From assembly GCF_023715225.1 (NCBI RefSeq), contig NZ_JAMBNS010000004.1:248001-312000 (forward strand): a stretch of 64,000 bases of DNA, in the 5' to 3' direction. Below the pieces are notes generated by a model. It worked only from the letters and a program-made list of their open reading frames with translations, was not told the DNA's origin and ran no database searches. The position numbers were made by a program, and so were the translations under genes. The first letter of the stretch is position 1. Each line of letters opens with the position of its first letter. This stretch comes from Robertmurraya korlensis (GTDB lineage Bacteria; Bacillota; Bacilli; Bacillales; Cytobacillaceae). Positions 38,039-46,672 of this stretch are shown piece after piece.

Positions 38039-38421
38039 TTTTTTAACCCCTTATCTAATGTCACATGAAGATATCTTACTAGATTTAGACTAGATTTTCT
38101 ATCTTGAATTTTTTTATTTGCAAAATGTAATCCGATTATTGGGCTAAATTGAGTCTGCCTCTTCATTATTAAATGAGGGCATTTAATTATATTTACTTTA
38201 GCGTAATAAATTGGGTTAGAGACGGAAGGATTTTAAAAAACAATGTAACTCATCAACATCCCAAGGAGCCAAGCTCTATAGGAAGTTCATACTCTCTTTA
38301 AATTTCATTAACATATTTCCCTATTATGTTTCGGTGAAAATTCGTCTCCTAATGGATTAAAATTAACTTTAAAGCTACAGCTACAAAAAATCTGGAATTT
38401 GGGTGATTATTGCTTTTAAAT
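38039..38421. other. intergenic region upstream of the ABC-F gene
   Basis: About 380 bases without a credible gene. It presumably contains the promoter and leader of the ABC-F gene (read leftward), which in this family often carries attenuation structures, but no specific structure could be identified. Confidence 0.4.
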
Positions 38422-38949
38422 CTAGACTTCCTTTGTTATATCATACTTTATCAACTTTTGTTTGCTATAAATTTTTTCAAAAAGAATGCCTGTTAAGTAG
38501 TAAAAAACGAGGCCAAAACAAATGTGAATTAGTGTAAATTTTGAACCAAATGAAGTGAGTTCATAGACTAGAACTGGTAATTTCACTGTTGACCAAGCAC
38601 CTAAGAAAAACACTATATAGCGGACACTGGCTCCTTTTTTCAATAAGAGTACTGCAATTGGAAAGGCAATATAAAGAGGGCCTGCAGCTACCGTTGCTAA
38701 TAATAAGGTGAAGAATACACCATATATACCTGATTTTTCACCCATATATTGAATAAGTGATTCTTTCTTTACCCACTGATCTAATAATCCCACTAATATG
38801 AATATAGGAGGAAGGAGGAATAACATATCCAAGATACTTTTACCAGTTATCTGAATGGTTTTCATAGCTATAGATTGATTTATAAATGCAATAATAAGAA
38901 GTCCTAATAATAAAATGAAAAAGAACCGATATCTTTTTAGCTTTTTCAT
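38422..38949 (-). CDS. half-size permease (ArsP/DUF318-like), second of pair
   Basis: A 175-aa membrane protein with about five segments (for example FFILLLGLLIIAFINQ and IYGVFFTLLLATVAAGPLYI). The pattern AAGPLYIAFPIAVLLLKKGASVRY resembles one half of COG0701-type permeases. An open frame extends further upstream, but it is a shadow of the preceding gene; ATG 38949 has GGGGTGG upstream and overlaps the TGA of that gene (ATGA), showing translational coupling. It probably forms a heterodimer with the preceding half. Confidence 0.72.
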   Translation of the reverse strand: MKKLKRYRFFFILLLGLLIIAFINQSIAMKTIQITGKSILDMLFLLPPIFILVGLLDQWVKKESLIQYMGEKSGIYGVFFTLLLATVAAGPLYIAFPIAVLLLKKGASVRYIVFFLGAWSTVKLPVLVYELTSFGSKFTLIHICFGLVFYYLTGILFEKIYSKQKLIKYDITKEV

Positions 38950-39428
38950 GTCATTACCACCCCAATAATCAATGCAAATATAAGAGACATTATTATGGCA
39001 GAAATATTTCGAGCATAAGCAAAACTTCTTCCAAAAGTTTTTTGTTCCATAGATAAAGTTACAAGGCCTACAGACATCATTGTTGACATTAATACGGCTA
39101 CTTGTGGAAGAGCAGCACCATGTTGAATGATGGTATGTCCAAGAGGAAAGACAATAAAGCTTGGAACTAAAGCTATTGAGCCAATGATTGTTGAGTAAAT
39201 GATACCTAGTAAGCCGGAACTTTCGCCAATAATGGATGAAATAAGAGACGGTGTCAATAAGGATAATGCTAGCCCAATGAAAAACATAATGGCTAATAAA
39301 TCCGGTAAAACATTGTGAAACATCTTCCATGAATTTAAAATGGCTTCCTTTGTTTTATGTTTGTCTTTTATGAAGGAAACACCAAAATAAATAGTCGCAA
39401 TAGTATAGAGGATAATTCCACTAATCAT
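38946..39428 (-). CDS. half-size permease (ArsP/DUF318-like), first of pair
   Basis: A 160-aa membrane protein with about four segments (MISGIILYTIATIYFG, LLAIMFFIGLALSLLTP). SIALVPSFIVFPLGHTIIQH corresponds to the other half of a permease, paired with the next gene. ATG 39428 is preferred: it lies within the end of the PadR-like gene (AATGATTAG) with AAGG upstream; a TTG at 39461 is possible. Substrate is unknown; COG0701 members include arsenic and organoarsenical exporters. Confidence 0.7.
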   Translation of the reverse strand: MISGIILYTIATIYFGVSFIKDKHKTKEAILNSWKMFHNVLPDLLAIMFFIGLALSLLTPSLISSIIGESSGLLGIIYSTIIGSIALVPSFIVFPLGHTIIQHGAALPQVAVLMSTMMSVGLVTLSMEQKTFGRSFAYARNISAIIMSLIFALIIGVVMT

Positions 39429-39762
39429 TATTTTTTTCCTTGCATTCTTTATATCTTTCAAGGAAAAACGATAAATTTTTAATTTTAACTTCGATATCTA
39501 GTTGAAACTCCTCTAATTTCCTTTTACCAACTACGGTGATTTTGTACATCCTTATCGGTTTATCTCGATCAGATGCATACAGATAAGACTCTACAGCACC
39601 TTCTTCCTCTAATTTTTTTAATGTACGATATAATATGGAACTGTCAATTGGATTGATGGGAAGCTCTTCCTCACACTTTTGAAGGAGTTTCCCTCCATAG
39701 TTATCTCCCTCTGTTAAAAACAGCAATAGGAATGCACCTGTATGTCTCCCTGTATGTTTCAT
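39421..39762 (-). CDS. PadR-family transcriptional regulator
   Basis: A 113-aa winged-helix protein: GAFLLLFLTEGDNYGGKLLQ, SSILYRTLKKLEEEGAVES and DRDKPIRMYKITVVGKRKL follow the PadR pattern, and a C-terminal helix supports dimerisation. ATG 39762 follows TGGAGG. It is the first gene of a three-gene operon with the two permease halves, whose starts overlap its end. Self-repression through the 38-base palindrome just upstream is likely. Confidence 0.85.
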   Translation of the reverse strand: MKHTGRHTGAFLLLFLTEGDNYGGKLLQKCEEELPINPIDSSILYRTLKKLEEEGAVESYLYASDRDKPIRMYKITVVGKRKLEEFQLDIEVKIKNLSFFLERYKECKEKNND

Positions 39763-39795
39763 AAGTAAATAACCTCCATTTTTTACCAATGATAT

Positions 39796-39840
39796 ATTAC
39801 TGTTAATAACAGTATGCTGTCATTAACAGTAATGTGTCAA
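39796..39840 (-). promoter_or_regulatory. operator/promoter of the PadR-permease operon
   Basis: 39796-39833 is a 38-base palindrome: a 17-base arm starting ATTACTGTTAATAACAG, a TATG centre and the opposite arm with one mismatch. On the minus strand TTGACA lies at 39840-39835 with CATACT about 18 bases further. The palindrome covers the spacer and -10, ideal for repression by the PadR protein encoded next. Confidence 0.72.
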
Positions 39841-39965
39841 TTTTTTTTCTTTGTGATAATAAAAAAAGTATGTGAAGGAATAAAGGGGGCGGTTCTTCTG
39901 GATGTTATTCAACTGATTGAAGATGTTTCAGTTCAAATGGGGGATATTCAGGCGGCTAGTAATGA

Positions 39966-40250
39966 ATAACGGTATACGGAGTGTATCATAACTATGAGAG
40001 TGACTAGAAAGGAGATTATTCTTTAAGTATCATCATTGAAGATAATAACAGTGAACCTTTATTGGAATTACCAAAGCACACAAAATATGAAATCTTCAAA
40101 GTAGATAGAGGAGATGCTCAAGGGGTTGTAAACACTTGGAGGAAAATATGGGAGCGTGAAAATGCTGGTACATTGGCTAGGGCATACTCCTATGATTTTG
40201 AGAAATATGACCCTGATGGTGAAATTGAGATTTACATAGCATTAAAATAG
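39966..40250 (+). pseudogene. GyrI-like effector-binding domain fragment with in-frame TAG
   Basis: The frame reads VYGVYHNYESD, a TAG at 40005-40007, then GDYSLSIIIEDN and KYEIFKVDRGDAQGVVNTWRK with the ending AYSYDFEKYDPDGEIEIYIALK divided here for length. These match the GyrI-like ligand-binding domain of AraC/MerR regulators. Nothing upstream restores a start, so it is a remnant; a TAG also interrupts the gene at 12032-13411. Confidence 0.7.
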
Positions 40251-40266
40251 CTTAAATTTATTCAAT

Positions 40267-40302
40267 AAAAGGGGCATTCCTTTAAGATGTTCCTTTTATT
40301 TA
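40267..40302 (+). terminator. terminator-like hairpin
   Basis: AAAAGGGGCAT pairs with ATGTTCCTTTT and is followed by ATTTATT. Confidence 0.6.
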
Positions 40303-40513
40303 TTGAGGGAGTTTAGTTTCACAAAACTTATTGATCAGCCTATAAATTAACAAACGCAAAAAATTAATTGACTCAATGCGTTCGTAACTAAATAGTCGCC
40401 TGTTTGGTTTGCGAATTCCTAGAATAATCACATGTCTGGCTAAAGTCTAAGCTGTCAAATTTGATAAAACACCTTTGAAGTCGTAATAAGGGCTTTTTTG
40501 ACAAAAAGTTTTA

Positions 40514-40579
40514 TTGACAAGAGACGCTAATTGGTAATACTATATACTAGTAGTCAGTATTACTGAATATCTGTAATAC
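40514..40579 (+). promoter_or_regulatory. promoter and putative PadR operator
   Basis: TTGACA at 40514-40519 with TACTAT at 40538-40543 (18-base spacer) forms a promoter. Just downstream GTATTAC (40557-40563) and GTAATAC (40573-40579) make an inverted repeat suited to a PadR dimer. A similar half-site occurs before the ABC genes near 41578-41600. The rest of 40303-40639 shows no gene. Confidence 0.5.
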
Positions 40580-40639
40580 CAAATACCTGTGTTACAGAGT
40601 ACTGAAAAAATATAAGTAAAATATAAATGGAGGTAGAGA

Positions 40640-40981
40640 ATGGAAAATATCACGGAAATGCTGAAAGGGGTGCTTGAAGGTTGTGTGCTTGAAATCATCA
40701 GCCGTGGAGAAACTTACGGATATGAAATTACACAACAGTTGCGAGAACTTGGCTTCACTGATGTGGTTGAAGGCACAGTTTATACGATTACCATGCGGCT
40801 TGAGAAAAACAATCTGGTGGACATCGAGAAAAAGCCATCCACTATGGGACCCCCGAGAAAATTTTACACACTCAACGCAGCAGGTCAAGAGCATCTTAAG
40901 ATTTTTTGGCAAAAATGGGATTTCATCTCAAGTAAAATCAACGAACTTAAGACTAAAATAAATTCAAAAGGAGAGAAGTAA
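40640..40981 (+). CDS. PadR-family transcriptional regulator
   Basis: A 113-aa winged-helix regulator: [40 protein letters not shown] and [18 protein letters not shown] match PadR, with a C-terminal dimerisation helix. ATG follows GGAGGTAGAG. The DUF1048 gene starts one base after its stop, then an ABC drug exporter follows. PadR proteins of this type repress their exporter until a toxic compound binds. Confidence 0.9.
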   Translation: MENITEMLKGVLEGCVLEIISRGETYGYEITQQLRELGFTDVVEGTVYTITMRLEKNNLVDIEKKPSTMGPPRKFYTLNAAGQEHLKIFWQKWDFISSKINELKTKINSKGEK

Positions 40982-40982
40982 A

Positions 40983-41324
40983 ATGAATTTTTTTGAAAAA
41001 ATTATCGGAAGTTTGGATGACAAGCGGGAATGGAGGGAGATGGAGGCACGTGCAAAGGCACTTCCAAGTGAGTACCGAAACGCTTACAAAGCTATCCAAA
41101 AATATATGTGGACTGCTGGTGGTGGTCCCACCGACTGGAAGGCCAGCAGCCGTATCTTTGTTGGCATTCTCGACCTTTTCGAGGAAGGAGCTGCGGATGG
41201 CAAGAAAGTCACTGACCTTACGGGCGAGGACGTGGCAGCTTTCTGCGACGACTTGGTGAAGGATGAGCAAACTTGGAAGGACAAATATCGCAAGAAGTTG
41301 AATGATTCGATTGGTCGTGGCTAA
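40983..41324 (+). CDS. DUF1048 protein
   Basis: A 113-aa soluble helical protein: [39 protein letters not shown] and [19 protein letters not shown] are typical for DUF1048. Such proteins are nearly always encoded after a PadR gene and beside ABC exporters, as here, and may help regulation. ATG has AGGAGAGAAGT upstream, inside the end of padR. The gene is more G+C-rich than the neighbouring 36-40 kb region. Confidence 0.87.
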   Translation: MNFFEKIIGSLDDKREWREMEARAKALPSEYRNAYKAIQKYMWTAGGGPTDWKASSRIFVGILDLFEEGAADGKKVTDLTGEDVAAFCDDLVKDEQTWKDKYRKKLNDSIGRG

Positions 41325-41667
41325 CGGTGAATTCCAAGTGGAGTTTCGTCTAGCATCGACACTTAACCATGCAAAACCGTCACTGGGGAAGACTTGGCTT
41401 CCATACCGACGAACGAATGGCTACCGCTACAACCTATATCGACAATATGGGGGAAGATTTGAATCAGTGAATCATGAAGCAGTTGGAAAAAAGTAAATTC
41501 AATAGATTATCTCGACTGAATAGCTGGTTACCAATGAAATGTGCCACCTTCACTATTCAGTTATATTTTTAACTAGGTAGTAAGTAATACAGAATATCAG
41601 TCAGACAGAGTAGTGGAATATAGTCAGTCTAGCAACTTGCTGCTCTTATGATAAGGAGGAAAAAAGT
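41325..41667 (+). other. gap between DUF1048 and ABC genes
   Basis: About 340 bases. A short frame ending at 41496 has no recognisable domain. Near 41578-41600, GTAATACAGAATATCAGT resembles the inverted-repeat operator upstream of the PadR gene, so the ABC genes may have their own PadR-controlled promoter. Confidence 0.45.
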
Positions 41668-42429
41668 ATGAGTAATGCAGCGATTTCTGTAAAAGGGTTA
41701 AAAAAATCCTTTAAAGATAAGGAAGTCTTAAAGGGGGTGGATTTTGAGGTGCGGCGTGGCGAAATTTTCGCCCTACTGGGCTCAAATGGAGCAGGAAAGA
41801 CGACGACGGTCAACATCCTCTCGACCCTGATGAAGCCCGATGGCGGCGAAGTCGGTATTTGCGGCTTTGACGTCCAGCGTCAACCAGATCATGTTCGCCA
41901 GAGCATTAGCCTGACAGGGCAGTTCGCAGCTTTAGACGGAATGCTCACAGGAAGGGAAAACCTGATGATGATAGCCAAGTTACGAGGAGTTTCCAATCCC
42001 GCTCAAGTCGCTGACAATCAGCTTGCAAGATTCAGCCTGACCGATTCGGGCAACCGCCGGGCGGATAAGTATTCCGGCGGGATGAAGCGCCGGCTTGACA
42101 TCGCCATGAGCCTGATTGGGTCGCCAGAAGTGATTTTTCTCGACGAACCAACGACAGGGCTTGACCCCGAAGCGCGGATGGAAGTTTGGGATACCGTCAA
42201 GGAGCTTGCCGGCGGAGGCACGACCATCTTGCTGACAACCCAGTATCTGGAGGAAGCCGAACAGCTGGCTGACCATATTGCCATCCTACATGGTGGGAAA
42301 ATCATCACAACAGGCACCCTTAAAGAACTCAAAGAGATGTTCCCGCCAGCGAAAGTGGAGTATATCGAGAAGCAGCCAACATTAGAGGAAATTTTCCTCG
42401 CGATCATCGGCAAAAAGGAGGAGATGTAA
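41668..42429 (+). CDS. ABC transporter ATP-binding protein (DrrA-type)
   Basis: A 253-aa ABC ATPase: Walker A GSNGAGKTT, Q-loop region SLTGQFAALDGMLTGRENL, signature YSGGMKRRLD, Walker B VIFLDEPTTGLD. The C-terminal PTLEEIFLAIIGK is typical of daunorubicin-resistance-type ATPases. ATG follows AAGGAGG. It energises the permease encoded next. Sequence is distinctly more G+C-rich than the rest of the window, suggesting transfer from a different Firmicute. Confidence 0.92.
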   Translation: MSNAAISVKGLKKSFKDKEVLKGVDFEVRRGEIFALLGSNGAGKTTTVNILSTLMKPDGGEVGICGFDVQRQPDHVRQSISLTGQFAALDGMLTGRENLMMIAKLRGVSNPAQVADNQLARFSLTDSGNRRADKYSGGMKRRLDIAMSLIGSPEVIFLDEPTTGLDPEARMEVWDTVKELAGGGTTILLTTQYLEEAEQLADHIAILHGGKIITTGTLKELKEMFPPAKVEYIEKQPTLEEIFLAIIGKKEEM

Positions 42430-43179
42430 ATGAAAAGCAATACAGGGGTAATACTAGGACGATTAATGCGCAACATCAAGCGCAGCCCGGATACGATTAT
42501 TACGGTGGCAATTACGCCGATTATGATGATGCTGCTGTTTGTCTACGTATTTGGCGGCGCCATAGAGACAGGTAGCGACAACTACGTCAATTATTTATTG
42601 CCTGGAATCTTGCTGATGGCTATCGCTTCTGGCGTCGCTTATACTTCCTTGCGGCTATTTAACGATGTAAAGAGCGGACTGATGGCGCGTTTCATTACCA
42701 TGCCCATCAAGCGTTCATCGGTATTGTGGGCTCACGTGTTGACATCTCTTGTTTCCAATGCGCTTACTGTCGTGGTCGTTATCCTCATCGCGCTCTTGAT
42801 GGGCTTCCGTTCCAGTGCTGGTTTCCTGGATTGGGTCGCGGTAGCTGGGATACTCGGGCTGTTTACGCTGGCGCTGACATGGCTGGCGGTGATTCCCGGA
42901 TTGACAGCAGGGTCTATGGAAGGGGCGACAGCCTACTCGTATCCGCTGATTTTCCTGCCGTTTATCAGTTCGGCCTTTGTCCCAACCGAAACCATGCCTA
43001 AAATTGTCCGTACGTTCGCTGAGACCCAGCCCGTGACTTCAATCGTGAATGCGATTCGAGCCCTCTTGTATGAAGGGGCTGTTGGCAACGAAATCTGGAT
43101 CTCGCTTGCCTGGTGCGTCGGTATTATGGTCATCGCTTACTTCTTCGCCAATAAAGCATTTAAACGACAGTTAGGGTAA
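42430..43179 (+). CDS. ABC-2 type drug export permease (DrrB-type)
   Basis: A 249-aa membrane protein with six segments (for example ITVAITPIMMMLLFVYVFGG and LLPGILLMAIASGVAYTSLR) and the closing FISSAFVPTETMPKIVRTFA segment seen in drug-export permeases. It starts immediately after the stop of the ATPase gene, with GGAGGAG upstream, so both are translated together. Exports a hydrophobic toxic compound; the substrate is unknown. Confidence 0.91.
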   Translation: MKSNTGVILGRLMRNIKRSPDTIITVAITPIMMMLLFVYVFGGAIETGSDNYVNYLLPGILLMAIASGVAYTSLRLFNDVKSGLMARFITMPIKRSSVLWAHVLTSLVSNALTVVVVILIALLMGFRSSAGFLDWVAVAGILGLFTLALTWLAVIPGLTAGSMEGATAYSYPLIFLPFISSAFVPTETMPKIVRTFAETQPVTSIVNAIRALLYEGAVGNEIWISLAWCVGIMVIAYFFANKAFKRQLG

Positions 43180-43397
43180 GGTTATTAACGTAAGGAACTT
43201 TAGATTACATTTTGTTGGAATGTAATTCATAGTTTTTTCAATTGAAGGAAGAAATTTCAAGGCGAGATATGGAAGAAGAACTTCTAAGCACAAAGCTAGG
43301 ATTTTTTCTCCCTATGTCTATGAAAAACCAATCTTATATAAATTAAAGCATAAAAGACTTCCTTACAAAAAGAGCATTGTTCTTGCACTCAATACCT

Positions 43398-43446
43398 AAA
43401 AAACGCCTGAACTTCCTAAGATGTAAAGGGAGGCAGGTGTTTTTGG
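43398..43446 (+). terminator. terminator after the DrrAB genes
   Basis: AAAACGCCTG pairs with CAGGTGTTTTT, with an inner CTTCCT/AGGGAGG stem. Confidence 0.72.
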
Positions 43447-43534
43447 TGTTTTACTACATTAAAAATATTTATGGCGGTGTTTGGATAACATACTACCAAG
43501 TAGAATGATTATACTATTATCGGGAGGGGAAGGA

Positions 43535-43765
43535 ATGTCTGAATTAGAACCATTTGAATATGAAACAGGTACTGCCATTCGTGACTACGATATTATCGAA
43601 ATTAAACCGACTGAAACTGGATACGAAGTAACATTAGATGTGAATTTAGACAGTGGTTATTCACTATCCAAAACAAAACTAGAAATTTCACAGGAAGATT
43701 TAGAAGGATATGAAACAAATGCAGTCGAAGAAGGAATTAAATATGCATTAGGATTTTTTAGTTAG
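43535..43765 (+). CDS. small hypothetical protein
   Basis: A 76-aa acidic protein (MSELEPFEYETGTAIRDYD) that I do not recognise. It has alternating strands in the middle (TGYEVTLDVNLDSGYSLSK) and a helical end, no signal or membrane segment. ATG 43535 follows GGGAGGGGAAGG; earlier in-frame codons from 43481 lack a ribosome site. It stands alone after the exporter operon. Confidence 0.65.
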   Translation: MSELEPFEYETGTAIRDYDIIEIKPTETGYEVTLDVNLDSGYSLSKTKLEISQEDLEGYETNAVEEGIKYALGFFS

Positions 43766-44019
43766 GGAGCCATCCAGAGGGTCCAGACTATCCCAAGAAA
43801 GTCAGATGTATTTTGAATATGGTGAGGGTGCAAGAGTAGAAGAAAGGGTCGCTGCGGCGATCTTTTTTATTTATTGAGCTAACGATTGCGATATTTTCTT
43901 CCACAAAAGGGGAGGTTTATGGAATAGTTTATTCTATTTTCTATTTATATATTGAAAGATTGTTGGTACAATTTGGATAAATAAATGGTTTATTTACTCA
44001 AAGGGTGAGAAATCAAATA

Positions 44020-44178
44020 ATGAAAACAAAGATAATGCTTAGTTCGTTAATTATCTTTATAGCTATCTTACTTAGTTTTACTATGGGGAATGTAGTATCG
44101 ATACTATCGTATTGGTTTTTATCAGCTCTATTAATTTACTATGTATTTCGTGAAAAAGATATTGAAGAAAAGGAATAG
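44020..44178 (+). CDS. small two-segment membrane protein
   Basis: A 52-aa protein with segments LSSLIIFIAILLSFTM and VSILSYWFLSALLIYYVF and a charged tail (REKDIEEKE). AAGGGTGAG lies about ten bases before the ATG. No known family; the good ribosome site and membrane pattern support a real gene. Confidence 0.6.
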   Translation: MKTKIMLSSLIIFIAILLSFTMGNVVSILSYWFLSALLIYYVFREKDIEEKE

Positions 44179-44273
44179 AGCTTCTACAAACAGGGTCTTG
44201 ATCTAAAGGATTATGGCCTTTTATTTTTGAGTGTACAAAAAAAAATTATTAAATTTATTCAGGACGTGGTTAA

Positions 44274-44765
44274 ATGAGTTCATATATGTTTATAGCAACA
44301 AATTATGAAATACCAAAAGTAGATAATACAAAGGCCAAATATATTACTGTGCAAGAGGCTATTGATTTAGGAATAAAACCACATGAGTTAATACCATGGG
44401 AGGAGATGGACCCTAATGCCCAAATATTATTTGTTGAAAATGAAGACGATTTAGGTGAATTGGTCATCTCGAAAGAAACATCTTTTGGAGTTTGTGGGTA
44501 TACAAGTTATTCATTCGTTTATGAAGTGAATTTTGTATTTTCAGAATTAAGGGCAAAGCAATTACTAGAGTATCTAAAAGAAAATCTTAGAGAAGGACAG
44601 ATATTAGAATTATGGAGAGTCTGGATTGGTCATGACGATGATAAAGTAAATATTCCATTTACTAGTTGTAGGTATGAAGAATTATCTCTAAATCATCTGA
44701 TACAATTGTATAATTGGAAGCATGCAGAATATAAAGTGCAAGATTGTTTAGTAATAGAAAAATAA
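44274..44765 (+). CDS. hypothetical protein
   Basis: A 163-aa soluble protein that I do not recognise (SSYMFIATNYEIPKVDN, then YSFVYEVNFVFSELRAKQLL). It contains alternating strands and helices and an ending with two aromatic clusters (LYNWKHAEYKVQD). ATG is preceded by AGGACGTGG. No signal peptide; isolated between a small membrane gene and a VanZ relic. Confidence 0.6.
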   Translation: MSSYMFIATNYEIPKVDNTKAKYITVQEAIDLGIKPHELIPWEEMDPNAQILFVENEDDLGELVISKETSFGVCGYTSYSFVYEVNFVFSELRAKQLLEYLKENLREGQILELWRVWIGHDDDKVNIPFTSCRYEELSLNHLIQLYNWKHAEYKVQDCLVIEK

Positions 44766-44855
44766 CAATATAAATAACACTTATATAATAAACGCTGATC
44801 TTTGACAGCTTGGATAGTTATGTCTATACCTTAATTTCTCTCGGAGCTGAACATT

Positions 44856-45241
44856 ATGAAAATAATAATTAGGATTACAACATTCATAATCTTTTGTATC
44901 TACTAGCAGTACTGACAAAACTTATTTTATTTAAATATCTACCATTACACGAGGTATTCAATCATCTTGATTTTACTTTTAATCAATATCAGTGGAGGTC
45001 AAGTAATTTTATACCATTTAAAACAATATTCTTTTACTTGTTCCTGGCAGACATAAACTTGAGTATTAGAATTGAAAACTTAGCTGGAAACATACTCGGT
45101 TTTGTACCATTCGGTTTTCTTGTCCCTATACTAACAAGGAAATTTTTGAACACAAAGTCAATAATTAAAGCAACTTTTGTTCTAAACTTAACTTATGAAT
45201 TCTATCGTACATTTAATTATTCAAAAGGGCAGCTGCCGTAA
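44856..45241 (+). pseudogene. VanZ-family membrane protein, frameshifted and truncated
   Basis: ATG 44856 with CGGAGC upstream starts MKIIIRITTFIIFCIY and then meets a TAG; a shifted frame from 44894 continues YLLAVLTKLILFKYLP, NFIPFKTIFFYLFLAD and NLAGNILGFVPFGFLVPILT, the VanZ core. After TYEFYR the usual VanZ ending is replaced by unrelated residues and a stop. So one early frameshift and loss of the C-terminus. Confidence 0.72.
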
Positions 45242-45292
45242 CCAAACTTGTCTTATATGCATCTTCTATTAAAATAAGGAGGTGTAACGTAT

Positions 45293-45598
45293 ATGCCATG
45301 TGTTCGGGATGATTTAGTTCAACCAGTCTGCTTAACAATTGTCTACAATATTTACACTGGAGCTCTTATATCTTCGACACTTGAATGTGGTGAGTGTACT
45401 GAAGGTACTGAATTTGACTTTGAAACAAAAAACCTTACTATTAGAGTGCCGTTTGCTGTCGAGGGAATCCTTACAATTAATGACAATTTCCAAGCGAGTT
45501 GTGTTACAAAAAATGTGTTTCTAAGCCCCCCTCAGAACCCTCAGCAGCCGATAATAATACAGGATAAAAAAGACAAAGAAAAAAAGAAAAAGAAGTAG
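45293..45598 (+). CDS. hypothetical Cys-containing protein with lysine-rich tail
   Basis: A 101-aa protein. Five cysteines lie at residues 3, 13, 32, 35 and about 70 (MPCVRDD, LVQPVCL, LECGECT, QASCVTK). The middle is beta-rich, and the end is a proline stretch followed by KKDKEKKKKK. ATG follows AAGGAGGTG strongly. No signal peptide. Small cysteine-bearing, beta-rich proteins are often spore surface components in Bacillaceae, but that is only a guess here. Confidence 0.62.
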   Translation: MPCVRDDLVQPVCLTIVYNIYTGALISSTLECGECTEGTEFDFETKNLTIRVPFAVEGILTINDNFQASCVTKNVFLSPPQNPQQPIIIQDKKDKEKKKKK

Positions 45599-45672
45599 AG
45601 GTTAACGCAAATCTTAAAAAACTTTTTATTAAGGGTAACAAACTTGATTTAAAAGTTTTAATTTAACTAACC

Positions 45673-45707
45673 GGGGCGATTCTTCAATAATGGAGGATCG
45701 CTTTTTC
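45673..45707 (+). terminator. terminator of the dispersed GGCGATTCTT repeat family
   Basis: GCGATTCTTC pairs with GGAGGATCGC and a T-run follows; flanking CTAACGGGG-type sequence occurs on both sides. Related copies are at 46872, 47822, 49497 and elsewhere. Confidence 0.7.
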
Positions 45708-45793
45708 TTATTCGACTAACGGGGAAGTTTTATGGAATAGGAATTTGAGATAGTTTACAATTATTTCATATTTTATAATATTAAGGAGAAGCT

Positions 45794-46672
45794 ATGCGAC
45801 TAGTAAATGGCGAATATAAACAATACATAAATGGTGTGGAACACTGGGTAAAAATTGAGGGTGCAGAGAATCACACTACTCCTTTGGTAATTATTCATGG
45901 AGGTCCTGGAGGGAATTTATATTCTTTTGAACGTACTACAGGTCCTCTACTATCAAAAAATAGGACGATTATATATTATGAACAACGGGGTTGTGGAAGA
46001 AGTGGAAGTCCTGATTCTAAAGATGCCTTCACTTCTCAAGATTTAATAACAGATTTTAATGACATTCATGAATGGATAGGTTATGAAAAAGTAGACTTGT
46101 TTGGATACTCTTTTGGTGGTGAGTTAGCACTAGAAATTACTCATGCATTGCCTAGCAAAATAAATAAAGTAATCATTTCAAGCCCTAGCTTAATAGGTTT
46201 AAAAACTCAATTCCTCATTCAAATTGCAGGTTTTATGTCTATTGCAGATACAACATTCATATCAGTAATAGAACGTATACTTGAAGAGCAAGGGACGATT
46301 GAAGAAAAATATTTACGTATTTGGAAAGCTGCAGATATATCAACTGTAGATCGGTTGTTTTTTGAGAACCAAGATCTTGCCAAAGAATACAGACGTTTAA
46401 CTCAAGAGAGTAAAATGAACAATACTGGTCTTATGTTAAAAGCAATACAGAACAACCCACCTGTGATTCCTTTAATTGATAGGTTAAGAGACATAACCCA
46501 TGACATTTTAATAATCACTGGTGTTCACGATAGAAACTCTGGGATACCAATTTCCAACCTTATTCATAGACAATTGAATAACAGCACCTTAATCCTCTTT
46601 AACAAAAGCGCTCACTTTCCTTATATCGAGGAATCTAAGCTGTTTCTTGAACAGGTTAACATCTTTCTATGA
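45794..46672 (+). CDS. alpha/beta hydrolase (proline iminopeptidase-like, S33)
   Basis: A 292-aa hydrolase. Oxyanion-hole motif VIIHGGPGGNLYSF, IIYYEQRGCGRSGSP, nucleophile serine in GYSFGGELAL, acid in GVHDRNSG and histidine in KSAHFPYIEE make a full catalytic set. This pattern is typical of proline iminopeptidases and related amidases or esterases; the actual substrate is unknown. Start ATG follows TAAGGAG. It is monocistronic among small accessory genes. Confidence 0.86.
   Translation: MRLVNGEYKQYINGVEHWVKIEGAENHTTPLVIIHGGPGGNLYSFERTTGPLLSKNRTIIYYEQRGCGRSGSPDSKDAFTSQDLITDFNDIHEWIGYEKVDLFGYSFGGELALEITHALPSKINKVIISSPSLIGLKTQFLIQIAGFMSIADTTFISVIERILEEQGTIEEKYLRIWKAADISTVDRLFFENQDLAKEYRRLTQESKMNNTGLMLKAIQNNPPVIPLIDRLRDITHDILIITGVHDRNSGIPISNLIHRQLNNSTLILFNKSAHFPYIEESKLFLEQVNIFL

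Noticed and set aside
38950-39330. N-terminal extension of the second half-permease on the minus strand
   Set aside because: Rich in Cys, His, Ser and Trp, and antiparallel in frame to the first permease gene; it is a shadow of that gene.
41302-41496. 64-codon frame after the DUF1048 gene
   Set aside because: Overlaps the end of DUF1048, no ribosome site and no domain; neighbouring frames give equally meaningless translations.
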